From Planctomycetota bacterium (GTDB taxonomy: Bacteria > Planctomycetota > UBA8742 > UBA2392): a DNA stretch of 64,000 bases. The notes under the pieces were generated by a model, which saw only the letters and a program-made list of their open reading frames with translations, did no database searches and had not been told where the DNA came from. Positions 49,001 through 61,500 of this stretch are shown here, piece by piece. How positions within the stretch are numbered: position 1 is the first letter of the stretch; each line of letters opens with the position of its first letter. The translations under genes were made by a program, and so were the position numbers. The stretch is from assembly GCA_020849795.1 (NCBI GenBank), contig JADZFR010000025.1, forward strand, positions 1 through 64,000, in the 5' to 3' direction.

Positions 49001-51420
49001 TGCTGTCTGGTGGCGCCGACTGCAAACTCCGGGTCTGGGACGTGCAGGCAAGTGCGCTGCGTCAGGAGATGTCGGGACACTGGGGCGCCATCAACTTCGT
49101 CAGTTTCACCCCACACCAGGGCATGGTGATCTCGGCTGCGCTGGACGGCACATGGCGGTTCTGGAACGCCGAAGCGGCCAAGGAATGCCGCGCACTTGAA
49201 GGCTTGCAGCATCAACTCCAAGGGATGGTGGTAGTTCCCGGTGGGAAGGGAGTGGCGGTAATCGAGTTCGAAGGATCGGTCGCGCTGCTGGATGTGCTGA
49301 CGGGTGCCGTGCGCTGGCGTGTATCGGAGGTGTTCGATACACCGCGCAGCGTAAGCGCCAGCCCCGATGGACGATGGATTGCTGTCGGCCAGTCCAACGG
49401 GCAGATCCTGATCTACCGCGTGCGCGACGGCTCGTTGGCGGCGGAGATTGCAGGCGAAGGCGGTGCTGTGACAACGTTGGCATTCAGTCCCGATGGGCGC
49501 GAATTGACTGCCGGTTGTGCCGACGACACGCTGAACAGGTTCAACGTCGGAACCTGGCAGCGCGTGGGCCGGATCGGGCCTCTTCCTTCGAGCGTTTCCG
49601 GCATGGATTACCTTCCGCAGGGCGACTCTGTCCTGGTCGCGTGCGATGACCGATACTTGCGGCTCATCCGCATCATTGACGGAGAAGTGCTGCGTGCCTA
49701 CCCGCAGCGTAGAAGCCTTGTGCTGAGCGGAGTCAGTGTGTCGCCCAATGGTGTGTGGGCGGTGAGCGGCAGCGACGGTTCTTCCGTTCGTGTCTGGAAG
49801 CTGGACGAAAGCGAAGAGTACACGCGCATCGACGTGGCCGGCCTAGTCATGGTCAATGCTGTCGACATCAGCCCGGATGGCGCGTTTGTGCTTGCCGCGC
49901 TTTCGGATGGATCGGTGCGCCTGATCGCGATGCGGGATGGCAAAGAGGTCCGCAGGTTCGAGGGGGCCTCCGGAGAGTCGCGTCACGTTGCATTTGCAAT
50001 CGACGGCGCGTTTGCCATTGCCTGCTCGGACGACAAGTCCGTCGCGTCTTGGGAAGTGCAACCGACAACCGTCCGCGTATCGTTTGATGCCAACACCAGC
50101 TACATGCGTTGTGCAGCCTACAGCCCCGATGAATCGCAAATCGCGACGTGCGGCAGGGACGGACGCATCCGGACATTCGATGCGACGACAGGCGAGCGAT
50201 TGGCGGAATCCGCCGACTTGGGCGAAGAGGTAACGCGGGTGGAATACGCGCCCGATGGGTCGAGCATCGCATGCTCCACGGACAAAGGGCGCATATGCCT
50301 GCTTCATCCCGAAACCCTGGGCGTGATCCTGAAACTCACGGGGCACAGTGACTGCGTCAACTACCTGCTGTTCAACAAGAGCGGCACGGAACTGGCCTCC
50401 TGCGCTTTCGACGGCACGATCCGGATCTGGAGCCTGCCGCAGGGCATCGAGCGCCTTTGCATTGACGCATCCGACACCTTCCGGGCAATCGCCTTTACGC
50501 CGGATGAAACCCAGATCGTCACCGGCGGCGCGACGGGAGCCATCAAGGTCTTCGCGTACACTTCCGGCCAGCTTCTGCGGACGTTCGACGGCCACATCGG
50601 CGCCATCCGCGGCCTGAGACTCTCGCGTGATGGCACAACTCTGGTGACGTGTTCTTACGACAAGACTGCGCGAGTCTGGGACTTCGCTTCCGGCACTGAG
50701 CGGCACCGTTTCGCAATACATCGTTTCGCCTCGCCGAGCTGGGTCGACATCAGCGCCGATGGCCAGAAACTGGTTTGCGGCGGCGACGATCGCACGGCCC
50801 GAGTCTGGGACATGGCCACGGGCCGGTTGCTCATCGTCTATGAAGAAACGAAAAGCGGCGCGCTGCACACCGTACGCTTCAACAAAGCCGGCGACGAAGT
50901 GCTGATGGCCTGCGACGGCAAGACAGCTCGCATCGTCTCGGTCAGGGCATGGGTCGACGAGGTTCCCCGCGATGATCGTGCCGCGTTCGTTTCGCGCATC
51001 GCCCGGCTGCGGCTGGATGCTGCTCAGGCGATGGTGCTGCCTGACTCGCGCGCCACCGAGACTGGCGGTGGAGGTACATGGGCCGACCCCGTGGCCTCGC
51101 TCTACCTTGTACGGGCCAAATCAGTCCTTGATGCGTTGGGTGCGCATCGACTGTCTCAACGCGCTGAGAAAGTCTGGCGCTTGTTCTGCGAGTGGCGAAG
51201 TCGGCTTGCAAATGAGCGCGTGGCGCGACTGGCGCGCCAGTGGCGCGACATGTTCGAAGGCTATCGGTACCGGGAAGTGCGTGACGCCGCCGGCAGAATT
51301 GAAAGAGTGCCCGTGCCGGAGCGCACCCGGAACGCCGGGGGTGAATACATCGGCGAGCCCGAAGGCGAGATCGACTATCAGCGCTGGTGGGACGAAGTGG
51401 TAAAGCCGGAATTCAAGTAG
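46072..51420 (+). CDS. Ser/Thr protein kinase - WD40 repeat fusion protein
   Basis: 1782 residues from ATG 46072, chosen for GAGG 5 nt upstream. Residues 1-260 form a helical N-terminal domain not recognised, containing RNDVAH (138-143), an R-x4-H pattern seen in HEPN domains. Kinase domain about 262-570: GEGGFATVHL, K293, HRDIKPSN with D414, DFG 432-434, PTDVYSLC. Membrane helix about 593-614, then a charged coiled coil (about 615-690). From about 720 to 1620 lies a long array of WD40 repeats (ending in motifs such as IRIWD, IHIWN, LRVWD, VRVWK, ARVWD), enough for two beta-propellers. C-terminal 160 residues are helical. Kinase-WD40 fusions are typical of bacteria with large signalling repertoires. 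Role: membrane signalling scaffold; targets unknown. Confidence 0.9.
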   Translation: MSQAEAKWPATELGAERFVRRALALLEADFRGLALHALALWETSGTVSPALFEALGNLQRPSFGSFKGLIDSLRKARSTASHGQEQAVAPELGRLLELLDQRPSRETLEALRPLADLCRTKVSGLTLLGLLAMPIALRNDVAHQTPAPDAPFWNRAADALIPLVELHKAGLLGLRQHLQSRAPAVPWFVVRDGRVLTFNGLTHDYAARYSGDDGDPLVDETLAGPVLRSIARMLGEAETSERELKKLLKRLAPEELRGVVLDDYLVGRPVGEGGFATVHLARQLSTGRRVALKILRDSATAEDAARFQKEAEFLSLLNHPNIVQVLGYGEGTWLVPRNVDLSGEAWFEPLFVRGKPAKTFIALEWVEGRTLEEVWKQIAARDPKSPSHRDLTHWLEQAARALEVVHGVGLIHRDIKPSNLMVAADGNLKLMDFGIARSQSAARTIQTRSGEAPGTLAYMSPEQLRMRHSEVGVGSPTDVYSLCATFYELYTGTRIFEWDLDDTRISQGKLDETSHFKREHAQRPAAPRIALPRAGSEVRALLQGGLEPEPKDRPSAGVLASDVALALASRPIMYRPPGAARRMQLAYRRNPLLWNAVAVFVVCAVLGVAAYIWTITQEQARTEEQRDIALENERKEAAARKLAQENEAEAKRQERIAGERAEGERKAKEEAQLRLRESRRNSARIQVNLAQTARKELRRQAALLHIQAARDLSDDLEGEPPDNVLRESTGPLWRTRPLFAGLNVLASPEFGDYYGSISMDATGRLAVAPVQDGLVVWDVLTGDTVASFGFAYSGYDYYSAKFSADGSKIFAAGASHVLDIWDVATSERVASLEGHANDVLAMAEFKSDGLLATTSADRTIRIWDTGTLTSKAKWSAPPEVGRALAFSADGRLLALGMHEGSVAVFNAADGTQLLGWQAHHAQIRDVAWLRDDQQIITAGDDGKIHIWNAATGDMVAGFVGHEGPILDIALSYDERELLSGGADCKLRVWDVQASALRQEMSGHWGAINFVSFTPHQGMVISAALDGTWRFWNAEAAKECRALEGLQHQLQGMVVVPGGKGVAVIEFEGSVALLDVLTGAVRWRVSEVFDTPRSVSASPDGRWIAVGQSNGQILIYRVRDGSLAAEIAGEGGAVTTLAFSPDGRELTAGCADDTLNRFNVGTWQRVGRIGPLPSSVSGMDYLPQGDSVLVACDDRYLRLIRIIDGEVLRAYPQRRSLVLSGVSVSPNGVWAVSGSDGSSVRVWKLDESEEYTRIDVAGLVMVNAVDISPDGAFVLAALSDGSVRLIAMRDGKEVRRFEGASGESRHVAFAIDGAFAIACSDDKSVASWEVQPTTVRVSFDANTSYMRCAAYSPDESQIATCGRDGRIRTFDATTGERLAESADLGEEVTRVEYAPDGSSIACSTDKGRICLLHPETLGVILKLTGHSDCVNYLLFNKSGTELASCAFDGTIRIWSLPQGIERLCIDASDTFRAIAFTPDETQIVTGGATGAIKVFAYTSGQLLRTFDGHIGAIRGLRLSRDGTTLVTCSYDKTARVWDFASGTERHRFAIHRFASPSWVDISADGQKLVCGGDDRTARVWDMATGRLLIVYEETKSGALHTVRFNKAGDEVLMACDGKTARIVSVRAWVDEVPRDDRAAFVSRIARLRLDAAQAMVLPDSRATETGGGGTWADPVASLYLVRAKSVLDALGAHRLSQRAEKVWRLFCEWRSRLANERVARLARQWRDMFEGYRYREVRDAAGRIERVPVPERTRNAGGEYIGEPEGEIDYQRWWDEVVKPEFK

Positions 51421-51563
51421 TGACAGCGCCCCTTGGCGTCGGTGGTTGTTCGTCGCGCCGCCCTGCGAAGCAACCCGCGATTACGGCTGACCAACATGGA
51501 CTGCAACCCCGGGCACAGTCCACCCGAGCACTACGCCACGAGCCGGCACCCGTGAGGCCCACA

Positions 51564-52325
51564 TCAGCGACGGTACCGCTGCTGCATCGCTGACAACGCT
51601 GCCAGAGCACAGTCTCGAAGCTCCGAATCATCGCCCTTTGCCAATTCCTGCAAGTACAGCACACCGGCAGTGAGTTGCGTCCGTGTCAGTAGTGCCACGG
51701 CGCGCATGCGTTGGCTTCGCGGTACGTTCTCAGAACGCGCTACGTCCAGAACAGCCATCTGCGCCCGATCATCGTCCAGGTACGCCAGCGCCTGCACAGC
51801 CAGGAATCTCTCCTCAGTTGTCTGGCTCGCAAGGTGGAGCAGTTCGTCGATCAGGTCGAACTGCGGATGTGTCGTGCAGGTGCGCAAGGCCTCGCGGCGG
51901 ACTTCGCTGTGCGGGCTTCGAATCGTGGACTTCAGGAGTTGCAGGAGTTGTGTGCCGCCTTCCTTGGCTGCAAGATGCCGGGCGACTTCGAACGCTGTGA
52001 GTCGAACTTCCGCCGACGCATCCGCGACCATCGCCACCGTCAGTTCCTGCATGTCCGACCTTGCGCCTGGGTCGTCGCGGAGCGCATGAAGCCTTCGAAC
52101 CCGCACGTCCGCGTCCTCGGCTTTCGATGCAGTTGAATTTTCGCCACGCGAAGCCGGGGCAGGCGTTGGTTGTGCCTCTGCTTGCCGTTCCGGGTCTGCC
52201 TGCGTGACGGGACTTCCAGCCAACAGATCAAGTCCGCTACCCATGAACAGAAGTGTGGCCAGACCAGAGAGCACGGCAACACTCGCCAGAATGCACACCA
52301 CGATGACCGGCCGCTTTCTCCCCAT
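51564..52325 (-). CDS. Membrane-anchored HEAT-repeat protein
   Basis: 253 residues from ATG 52325, chosen for GGAG 8 nt upstream; a GTG three codons earlier is the alternative. N-terminal hydrophobic helix (VIVVCILASVAVLSGLATLLF), a Pro/Ala/Gln-rich linker (about 40-65), then HEAT-type alpha-alpha repeats to the end (ASAEVRLTAFEVARHLA; HSEVRREALRTC; EERFLAVQALAYLDDD; RSQRMRAVALL). No enzymatic motif; HEAT repeats usually bind proteins. It diverges from the giant RHS gene and converges on the kinase-WD40 gene. Confidence 0.75.
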   Translation of the reverse strand: MGRKRPVIVVCILASVAVLSGLATLLFMGSGLDLLAGSPVTQADPERQAEAQPTPAPASRGENSTASKAEDADVRVRRLHALRDDPGARSDMQELTVAMVADASAEVRLTAFEVARHLAAKEGGTQLLQLLKSTIRSPHSEVRREALRTCTTHPQFDLIDELLHLASQTTEERFLAVQALAYLDDDRAQMAVLDVARSENVPRSQRMRAVALLTRTQLTAGVLYLQELAKGDDSELRDCALAALSAMQQRYRR

Positions 52326-52515
52326 TGCTGTCACTCCGATTCAGAATCGCCCACTTCGCCTCGATATCCCCACTTGCATGGAACGCTGCAATCGCATACT
52401 TATTACTAATCACTTTCCCATTTCTGCAACAACCTTGAAGTGCGCTGGGAACGATATACATTTCCCGACTCTCAGTCCAGCGAACTTCTCTCTCGGTGAA
52501 TTTGCAGGAGCAGGT

Positions 52516-55500
52516 GTGCGCACTCTTGTATTGAGCATCGCCTTAATGGCGATCGCCTTTGACAGCGTAGCTTTGATTGCCTCGCCCCATGCACCGACCG
52601 ACATGTCGGTGTCTGACACTGCGCAGTGGACCGGCAGCTTTGAGGCGGGTGCCGGGTGGTCGAAGCACCCCTTCTTCCGGGTGCGCTATCTGTCCGAGAC
52701 GCAGTCCCCGGCTACGAAGCTCCGTATCCAGGTGGGGCTCGACCCGGAGTTCACAAGCCTCATCTGGGACAGCGGCTTTTCGTCGATCGCGCCTACCAGC
52801 AACGGCGAACTGACCCCCGCTGTCGCCTACGCGGGCCCTGCGCTGCTTGAGTCCGCCACATACTACTGGCGCGGCGCAGTCCGGAATGCTGAAGGCGCAG
52901 CAAGCCCGTTTTCTCCTGAACCCGCTGCGTTTACGGTCTCTGGACCTTCCCGGCCCTGCGATCTGCGAGTCACCGCCGGATCGGGTAACGAGCAGGTGCA
53001 GGGCAACCCTGCGCCGATCGGGACAGCGAATCCGCGTTTCGGTGCTGAGTATGCCGGCGACTTGAACGGCGAGTTTCCCGTGGCAATCGGCGCCGAGGTG
53101 CAGGTGTCCCTCACCAGCGACTTTGAATGGATCGTCGCAACCAGCGGTATTGCTGAGTTCGCCCCCGTCGCTGCGGGTGCACGCAGTCCGCTGATTGCGC
53201 TCACTCTGGGCACCAATCTGGAACCCATGGTCCCCTATTTCTGGCGGTACCGATTTATTGTACCCGAAGGGCCGGACGACCTGTGGAGCGAGTGCCAGGC
53301 CAGCTTTGTTTATGTCCAGCCGGTGGCTGGCGAAGTATCACCCGGCGGCTTCACGCGCACGTCACGGAACTTCGGGCTGGGCGAGCAGGCAACCAGCGAT
53401 CTTGTGCTGGCCGACGTTGACGGCAACGGCACGATGGATGCGATCGCGACTTCCAGCGTCCTGGGCCAGGGCCACCTGCTGTTTTCATCCTTTGCGTCGG
53501 CGACGCCCGCTCCCGCTGCGGTGTTTGCCGCCGGGCGCGGCGGCCGTGCATTGATGGTCACGGGATCATTTGACCCGGACCCGACGGGGCTTCCGGGCGT
53601 TGTGATCGCGGACCAAATGGGCCTGCTGCACTACAGGTGGGAAACCGGACAAGGCTTTCAACTGGTGGAAGCATTGGAGTTTCAAGAATATGGCGAGCCG
53701 GTGGCCTTGCAGTCGGCGCACGTGGATTGGGACGGGCGCCTCGACGTCGTCATCGCCTATGAGCATCACGTTGTTGTGATTCTTGCAGGCAAGACAGGAT
53801 TCAGTGAACCACAGTTACTGTGCGAAACTGAATCGGTGGTGTCGGGCCTGTTGGTGCATGACCTGATCGAGAATGGGGCCGGCGGCGGACTGCCGCAGAT
53901 CCTCGTGCTTGCAGGCGGGGTTGCCTTGCTGTTCTCGTCGGACGGCGAACCGATCAACGAATTGGCGGTGGCGGGCGCCACGGCGGTTACGCTCGTCGGT
54001 GGTCCACTGGGCGACGCCCCTCAGGTCGCGTTCGCGGGACCACAAGACATCCTGCTGTGCAGGTACCTCAAAGACCTCGGGGGCTGGGTTGTGGACCAGC
54101 AAGGGCCGCACGGCGTCTCCGGCACTTGCCTGAGGCTCGTGGCCCGGAACCTGAATGCCGAAGCAACTCCTGAGTTGGTGCTGCAGTGTGCCGGGTGCAC
54201 AGTTGTTTTGGCACAGACAGCCAACGGGTTTGCACCGCTTGAGTACGTTGGCCACGCCGGAGGTCCGGCCGAAGTGTCGCTGCTCACGGCCCATACCGAC
54301 CTGGACGACTTTCCTGATATCGTCATTGCCCGATCCACGGGGCAACACTCCGTGTTCCGGAACGAAAGCAGGCTGGGTGTGCAGCTTTCGGGCTCAAGCC
54401 TTACCCACTTCGGCAGCAAGGACAGCTACGCGGAGTTTGAAGTCAGGCTTGACGCGGCGCCAGCCGGCACTGTCACCGTGGATTGCGAGACGTTTGAGCC
54501 CGGCAACGGCGGGGACGATGACCGCCTGCCTGATACCGCCGAATTCGCCCGTGGCCAGTCCAGCCTGCCATATGTGCCGACCAGCTCTCGCCTGGTCTTC
54601 ACACCCGGCCAGACAGTCGCGTCTTTCCGGGTGCAGGTGCTTCCGGGCTATCACGCCGCAACCTGGACCATCCATGCACGCATTGTTTCCGCCGTGGGCG
54701 CAACGGTCGCGGGCGGCCCGGCCATCACCACCGTGTATGGCGTCGGCGCCGGCACCAGCGGTCAGGCAGCGCAGCCGGGCCTGCAACGGGAGTGGCGGCT
54801 GCGCGGCGAAGTTCATGCGATGACAGTTGCCCAGGACATCACCTACCTTGGCGGCACCTTTGACGGCGTCGAATGGCAGGCCTCGGGAATGGCGGTACTC
54901 GATACGACCGGTGCCGTGCGTTTCCGGCCGCCGCAGTTTCTTGCCGCACCGGACATTCGCGCAGTGAAGACGGACGCATCGGGCAATGTGTACATCGGTG
55001 GACGCTTTGAGATCGCCGTGCCCGGGCAGCCCGGGGCCGTGATCCGCAACATCGCCAAGATTCGCTGGGACGGCACACTGGACAGCGCGTTCCGCCCGAA
55101 CCCGCATATGCAGGGCACGACGTTCGGAGCAGTGAATGCAATAGAGCTGGACACGTGGGGCCGCGTGTACTTCGGCGGCAAGTTCGATCGGCTTGAGAAC
55201 CCGCCCGTTTCAAACATGCCATTCCGAAACCTCGCGATTGTCCATGCCACCGGTACCGTGCCATCGGACGCGAACCGTTTCGGCGTGGCGCAGGGCGGCG
55301 GCGGCAGCAACGGCGAAGTGTACTGCATGCGCATCGGCGAGACGGGCACCAGCATGGGTGAGTACTGCCTGGTGGTGGGCGGAAACTACCTGGGCGGAGT
55401 GTGGTTGAACAACTCTCCGTTGGCCGGCCTGACTATCAGCAACCTCGCAGTATTCGGCATCAATGGATCGCCAAGTGTGTACGCGCAGATTCCGAGGGTG

Positions 55501-58500
55501 TATGGGGGCTCGGTCAACGCCATCGAGATCGTGCCCGGCTCGTATGGCACTTCCCTGTCGAACACCATTGTGTTCGGCGGGTCGTTCTCGGGCGTGTACT
55601 ACGGCACGACCTACTACAATGTCTGGAACCTGGCGGTCACCAACCTGCTTGGCCAGCCGCCGGCATCAAGCCCTGGCAGCCAATCGCGGGTAAACGCCCT
55701 TGTGCGCGACAGTCACGGCCGAATCTGGGCTGGCCGTTCCATAACCCCGTCGTACGGCTCCGGCACCCCGGATGCGCTCGCCGTGTATACTCTGACCGGC
55801 GGGCAGTTGAGCGCATTGTCGTTCAGTTCGGGCCTCAACAACAACGTGCTGGGCATCGCAGCCGGGAGTGACGAAGTATTGGTCGTGGGCAGCTTCACGG
55901 CGGCCGGCGCTCTGCCAGCCGGCCATCTGGCGGCATACTCAGCGCAATCCGCCTCCTTCGGCACGTTGCGGGCCAACCTGCGCGTGTCGGTTGCCGATAC
56001 CGTTCGTTGTGTCAGCGCTACCTGGTCGCCCACCGGCGCTTGCACCGGCTACGCGATTGCGGGCGCGTTTCAGCAGGTTGTTGCCTTGCGCGGCAACCTC
56101 GCCGCTGTCGACCGTCAAGGCAATCTGCTGGCCTGGTGTCCGGGTACCAACGGGCCGGTGCTGGCGATGACCACCGACGGCGCCAGCGTGTACTTCGGCG
56201 GCAGCTTCACAACGTGCGGCGGCATGCCGCGAGCGGGTGCCGCAGCGGCCACCGCAAACGATTACGCGATGCTTCCAAACGGCTTCAACCCGGGCGTTTC
56301 AGGGGCAACGGCCACGGTCCGGACAATCGTTTATGACGGGGCCGGTGCCATGTACCTCGGCGGCGACTTCACGCACGTCGGCGGCACCACCAGCCAGTTC
56401 CAGCGCACCGACGTCGCGCGTGTCAACAAGACCACAGGGTCACTCGACTCATGGCTCGTACCCCTTGACCCCACGCAGGGTAAGGGTGTGTACGCACTAT
56501 TGCACGACGCCGCGGACCAGCGCATTTACATCGGTGGCGACTTCGGCGGCACGACTTCCGTGAACAGGCCCGGCATCGTAGCAGTGACAGCCGGAACCGG
56601 AACGCTGGTCAACTGGGATGCGCAAATTACCGGCCCTTGCCGGGTCTGGGGCATTGCCGGCACGTCAAGTGACATCGTCTTCATCGGCAACTTCACGGAT
56701 GTGGGCGGCCAGGCTCGCGATGGCGCGGCGGGTGCAGATCGGGTGACAGCGGCGGTGACGACGTTCCAGCCGCAATCAGCCGGCAGTTTCAAGGCAATCG
56801 CGGCCACCGGCGGCACGGTGTATCTCGGGGGCGACTTTGCGTCATTGACCGAGGGTGGCGGAACGCCGTTCACGCGACGCGGCGTGGCAGCCTTGAGCCC
56901 AAGCGGCCTCGTGCAAGCCTGGACGGCGGATGTACTGGGTACCGGCCTGAATGAGAGTGTGAGGGTGGTGTACCTGGAAGGCATCGCGGGCGTTGACCGG
57001 GTCTGGGTCGGTGGACGATTCAGCGGCACAGCTCATGTCGGCCAGAATGACCTGACGTGGTTTCCCGGCTCCTGGTCGATCACTACACAGGGCTTGCCGC
57101 CAGCCCAATCCGGGCAACCGTACGGACCCATACAGGTGAACTTGTCAGAGGTGCTGCCTGCAACCTGGACGATCTTGTCCCCGGCGGCGCCCGGGCTGCA
57201 GATTGATTCCAGCGGGCAGATCTCGGGACTTGCCCCGACACTGCAGCACTGGCAGCCGCCACTGCTGGCGCCCGTATTGGTCATGGCCGACCACAGCGGC
57301 CAGACATGCAGCAAGTGGTTTGTTCTGACGGTGTTGCCGCCGCCTCCGCCCACCGTTGTAAGCGTCACGGGGCCGATTCAGGTCATTGAGGGCAACCAGC
57401 CAGCGCTGACACCGGCGCCGCTCTGGACAGTGACGCTGAACCAGGTGTTCGGCGCAGATGTAGTCATTCATATCGACTACGCCGACGGCCTCGCCCGGCG
57501 AGGCTACGAGTATGCGCCGCTGGTCACCCAGGTAATCATCCCGGCAGGACACTACTCGGCGCAGTTTCCGGTTACGATCTTCGGTAACACGCAACAGGAC
57601 ATCGCATATCGGGACTTTGTGCTGATCCTTTCGTCGGCCACAGGCAACGTCCAAGTCACCAACCCGCAGTATCCGGTGACAATTGAAGACGACGATTTCC
57701 CGTCGCCACGGCCGGCCTTTGTTCGCTGGTTGCAGGTGCGTGAGAACGCCACTACGCCGGCAAACTCCTTCGGCGTGGTAGCCGATCAACCATACCTGGC
57801 GTGGTCGTTCGGATCAGACTTTGTCGGCGAGGCGCAGTCGCAGTTTCAGGTTCAGCTTTCCCACGACCAGGCGTTTGGAAGTCTGGTCTGGAATTTCACT
57901 TCGCCCGTGCCTGATGCCAGTGAAGTAGTACAGGTGGGAGTGCCAGTTCCGATGGGACAGGATTGCTATGCACGCGTGCGTGTGTGGCCCACCGCCACGG
58001 GTCAGCCCAGCGAGTGGCGAACGATCAGCTACCATCGAAACTGGGCTCCGCCGGCTGCCATGCCGATAGAACCGGTTACGACTGTGCACACCGCGCGACC
58101 GATGCTGCGGTGGTCTCAGGATCGCGACACCGATGGCGACCCCCTGCACTTCGTCATCAAAATACAAGAGAGCGGTGGCAGCACGCTACACATCGTGGAC
58201 TCAAGGTCTGCCCCAGGTCTGTTCGAGGTACTTGGCGCAACAAGCTGGCAGCCGATGACCGCCGGCGGCCTGACGCCAGCTGCGGGCACGGCGTCGCAAG
58301 TTCGCTTGCGTGTGCCGGCTTCCTGGGCGCTGGCACCGCAACCGGTCTCGTGGGTCTGGAGCGTCACCACGCTCGATCCGTATGAAGCGGTAGTCAGTTC
58401 GTCCGCGCCCAGCTTTGACATCGACCCGATGTACGAGATTGCGGGAACGTACCATGACCCCAATGGTGGCGTGGGCAATCGAACAGTTCATGCGGTCGCG

Positions 58501-61500
58501 CAGGGTGGAACGCTTCTGGCCACGGCGACGACAGATCCGACGACGGGGGCCTTTCAGCTGTTGATCCCGGCAGCGCTTGCCGCTTCGGACCTCATTGCCG
58601 TGATCGTTGATCCTGCATCCGGCGCGCACGCGGCTGCGCTTATCCGATTCCCTGGCTCAGACCTTGTCGATCCGTCCGGGACGTTCGCCCAAGTGTCGCT
58701 GCATTCGGGCAAGGCGGTGATTGATTCGCGCGGCTTGTCCGCGATTGCACTGGCGGACGTGATCTCCATCCCGCACCAGCCGGGGCTGCCTTTGGTGGCT
58801 ACGCCTCCGGCCAATGACCTTGTGCTTGAGCCGGCCTTCAGCACACTGGAGCTGCGAGCCCATGTTGAGATTCGCGGCGTCGCTGCCCTGCCCGGCGAGC
58901 CAACCAACCTGCGGCTTCTCCAACCCGCCCAGAAACTGCGGATTCACGCAGGCGCCGCACTGACTCTCGGCGAAGGCGCAGCATCGGAAGTCATGGAACT
59001 GGACAACCAGGGCTCCCTGACCGTGGGCGACAACGCCACGCTCGCTCTGAACGGCCCGGCCAGCAGCAGCGGCCAATTGTGGGTTACCGCGGGCGCCAGC
59101 GTACTGCTGAACGCCGCAAACTTGAATGTCGATGGGGGTACAATCGACATCGGCGCGGCGACAGTCTACGGCTCGGGTCTCTTCGGAGTCATGACACGCG
59201 GCGCAGACCTGCGCATCGCGCAGTCCACCTTCCAGGATGCCTTCCTGGACGTCGGCGCCGACCTTACGGCCTTGGACATTGACGGTCTCGCATTCATCGG
59301 TGGAGCCGCCGGACACTGCATTCGTTGGCGCTACCACGGTGCGCCGTTCGCCAGCTTGAACGATGTCACTTTCGATTCAGTTACGGGCTTCAATGTTTCG
59401 GCACTGGCGAGTGCGGCCCGTGTCGAGCTGACTGGCTCCGGCGGTGACCATGCAGGAGAAGCGTTCGACGACGACCCCGGGGAGGCAACGGGAGGTGACC
59501 TGGTTGCCTGGCTGGCAGGAGAAGTCTCTGAGTTGTGTGCCTATGCCGGCGACAGCCGCGTGCTGCTGACATGGAATGCCGGTGGGCAGGCGGGCCCGAA
59601 TTTCCATTACGAGGTTTTCGTTGCAGCGCAGTATTCCGGGCCGTTCACGCTCATTGGCACAACTGGCGCGCTGTTCTTCGTGCACGACCCCGCGACGAAT
59701 GATGCCGAGCAGTTCTACAAGGTCAGACCGCACGCCTGGGGCAACCCGGGAACTGACAGCGACATTGTGGTTGCCACACCAAGGGCGGCGACAGTCGGGT
59801 CAGCATCACCCACCTACGTTGAAACCGACGGTATCTGGCCAGCCGTCATAGTCGGCAACCACACGCACTTCGGGGCAAGCACGTTCGTGAATTCCGCGAC
59901 CAGCGGAATGACCGTACCCGGCAGCAGCATCCTCGTGCTGTCCCGCGAATTGCTGTTGTTCGACATTGAGACCCAGTCGGTCGCCATGGGACCAGCCTCT
60001 CTCGAGGTCGTCACGCCCGACGTGTGGTCTGAGCATGGGTTCACGACATACCAGGAACTGCTACCTGTCGACCTGGAGGTGATTGCGCCGCCGTCACCAA
60101 ACTATCCCAAAGTCAGTTTCGTCCAAACGGGTGGCGCCGTGGACGAGGACGAAATCACCGACGGGGCATTTCTTGTAGCCGTCGAGTTTGATTCGCAGGG
60201 CGGGGCCGACATCGACCCCGATACGTTTGAGTGTGTCTTGGACCGCGACTTCTACGTCGGCGGCAGCACGTTAGTACAAGCCGGCGAGAACATCGCCGGC
60301 GCCCAGCATGCGCTCTGGGGCACTCCGGGGACCACTGGCGCAACATGGTCGGTTGAGCAGATTCTGGTGACGTCGGACTTGCAGCAGGAGTGGATCGCGT
60401 CAGGAGAATTGGTGATCCGGGTGCGTGTTGCCAATGAATACGGCTTCTGGACGCAGTGGCACTCTTTGCGCATTTATATCGGCGGCAACGGGCTGGCCAT
60501 CATTTCGGGCGAACTTGTACAGGGCCAGTCCAACCAGACACTGTACATCAACGGCGACTCTCTCAATGGCGCTGACTGGGTCGAATTCAGCGACTCAGAC
60601 ATCACCGTAACCGACGTGAACGTGCTCCAGGGTGGCGGTTCGTCGTACGGTGGCGGCGCTCGCTTCTTCGATGACGGCACACCGGACCTTGCAGGCCTGA
60701 ACCAGCCGGTCGTGCTCGAGGTCAAGCTCGATGTCGGGCCCAACGCAACCGTCGGCAAGGGCACATTCGACGTCGTAACACAAGGCAGCCCGCCGACGGT
60801 GCTGTCCACAGGTTCGTATTGGCTGGTCCGGGACCAGAGCGTTCCTTCCAACACGACGGCCAGCTATCCGTTTCCCATGGCCAACGCCGCAGCCGTCAAC
60901 GTCACGCTCCAGAACGGCGAATTCACCTGGCGCACTGCCGACATCGGCACCAAGGGCCGTGCGTTCCCGGTCATGTTTGACCGCACCTATCGCAGTGGCA
61001 AGACGGACTTCGACGGGCCGTTGGGTCGTGGCTGGTTCGGCACTTACCTGCAATACCTGGTCATGAAGTACGACACCGGGACGTATCCAACGCCGCACTT
61101 TGACTGGTACACACCAAACGGCGACAAGATCTCATTTGTCGCTTCTTGGGACAGCGCAGCAAACCGCTGGAAGTTTGCCACGCCAGTGGGCGTGGCGGCG
61201 TCGGCCTGGCATGAAGATAAGCCAGTGACGCAGGGCGAAAAGTTGACGCTCGCAATCACGATCCAGACCGCGGCGGGTTTGCGCTTCACGTTTGGCGGTC
61301 CCGATATGCGTGCACTACTGCCCGACCTAAGCAGGAAGTTGCCTTTGGTCCGTGTGGCCGATGCCAACGACAACCAGCACACGCTGGAATACACCAACCT
61401 CGGCTGGATGATGCAGGAGTACCGTCTCGACTACATCAACGGGGATGCTTTCAGCGAGAGTGGGTTTGCATACTCGTGTGAGTGCTTGAAGCTCGCTTAC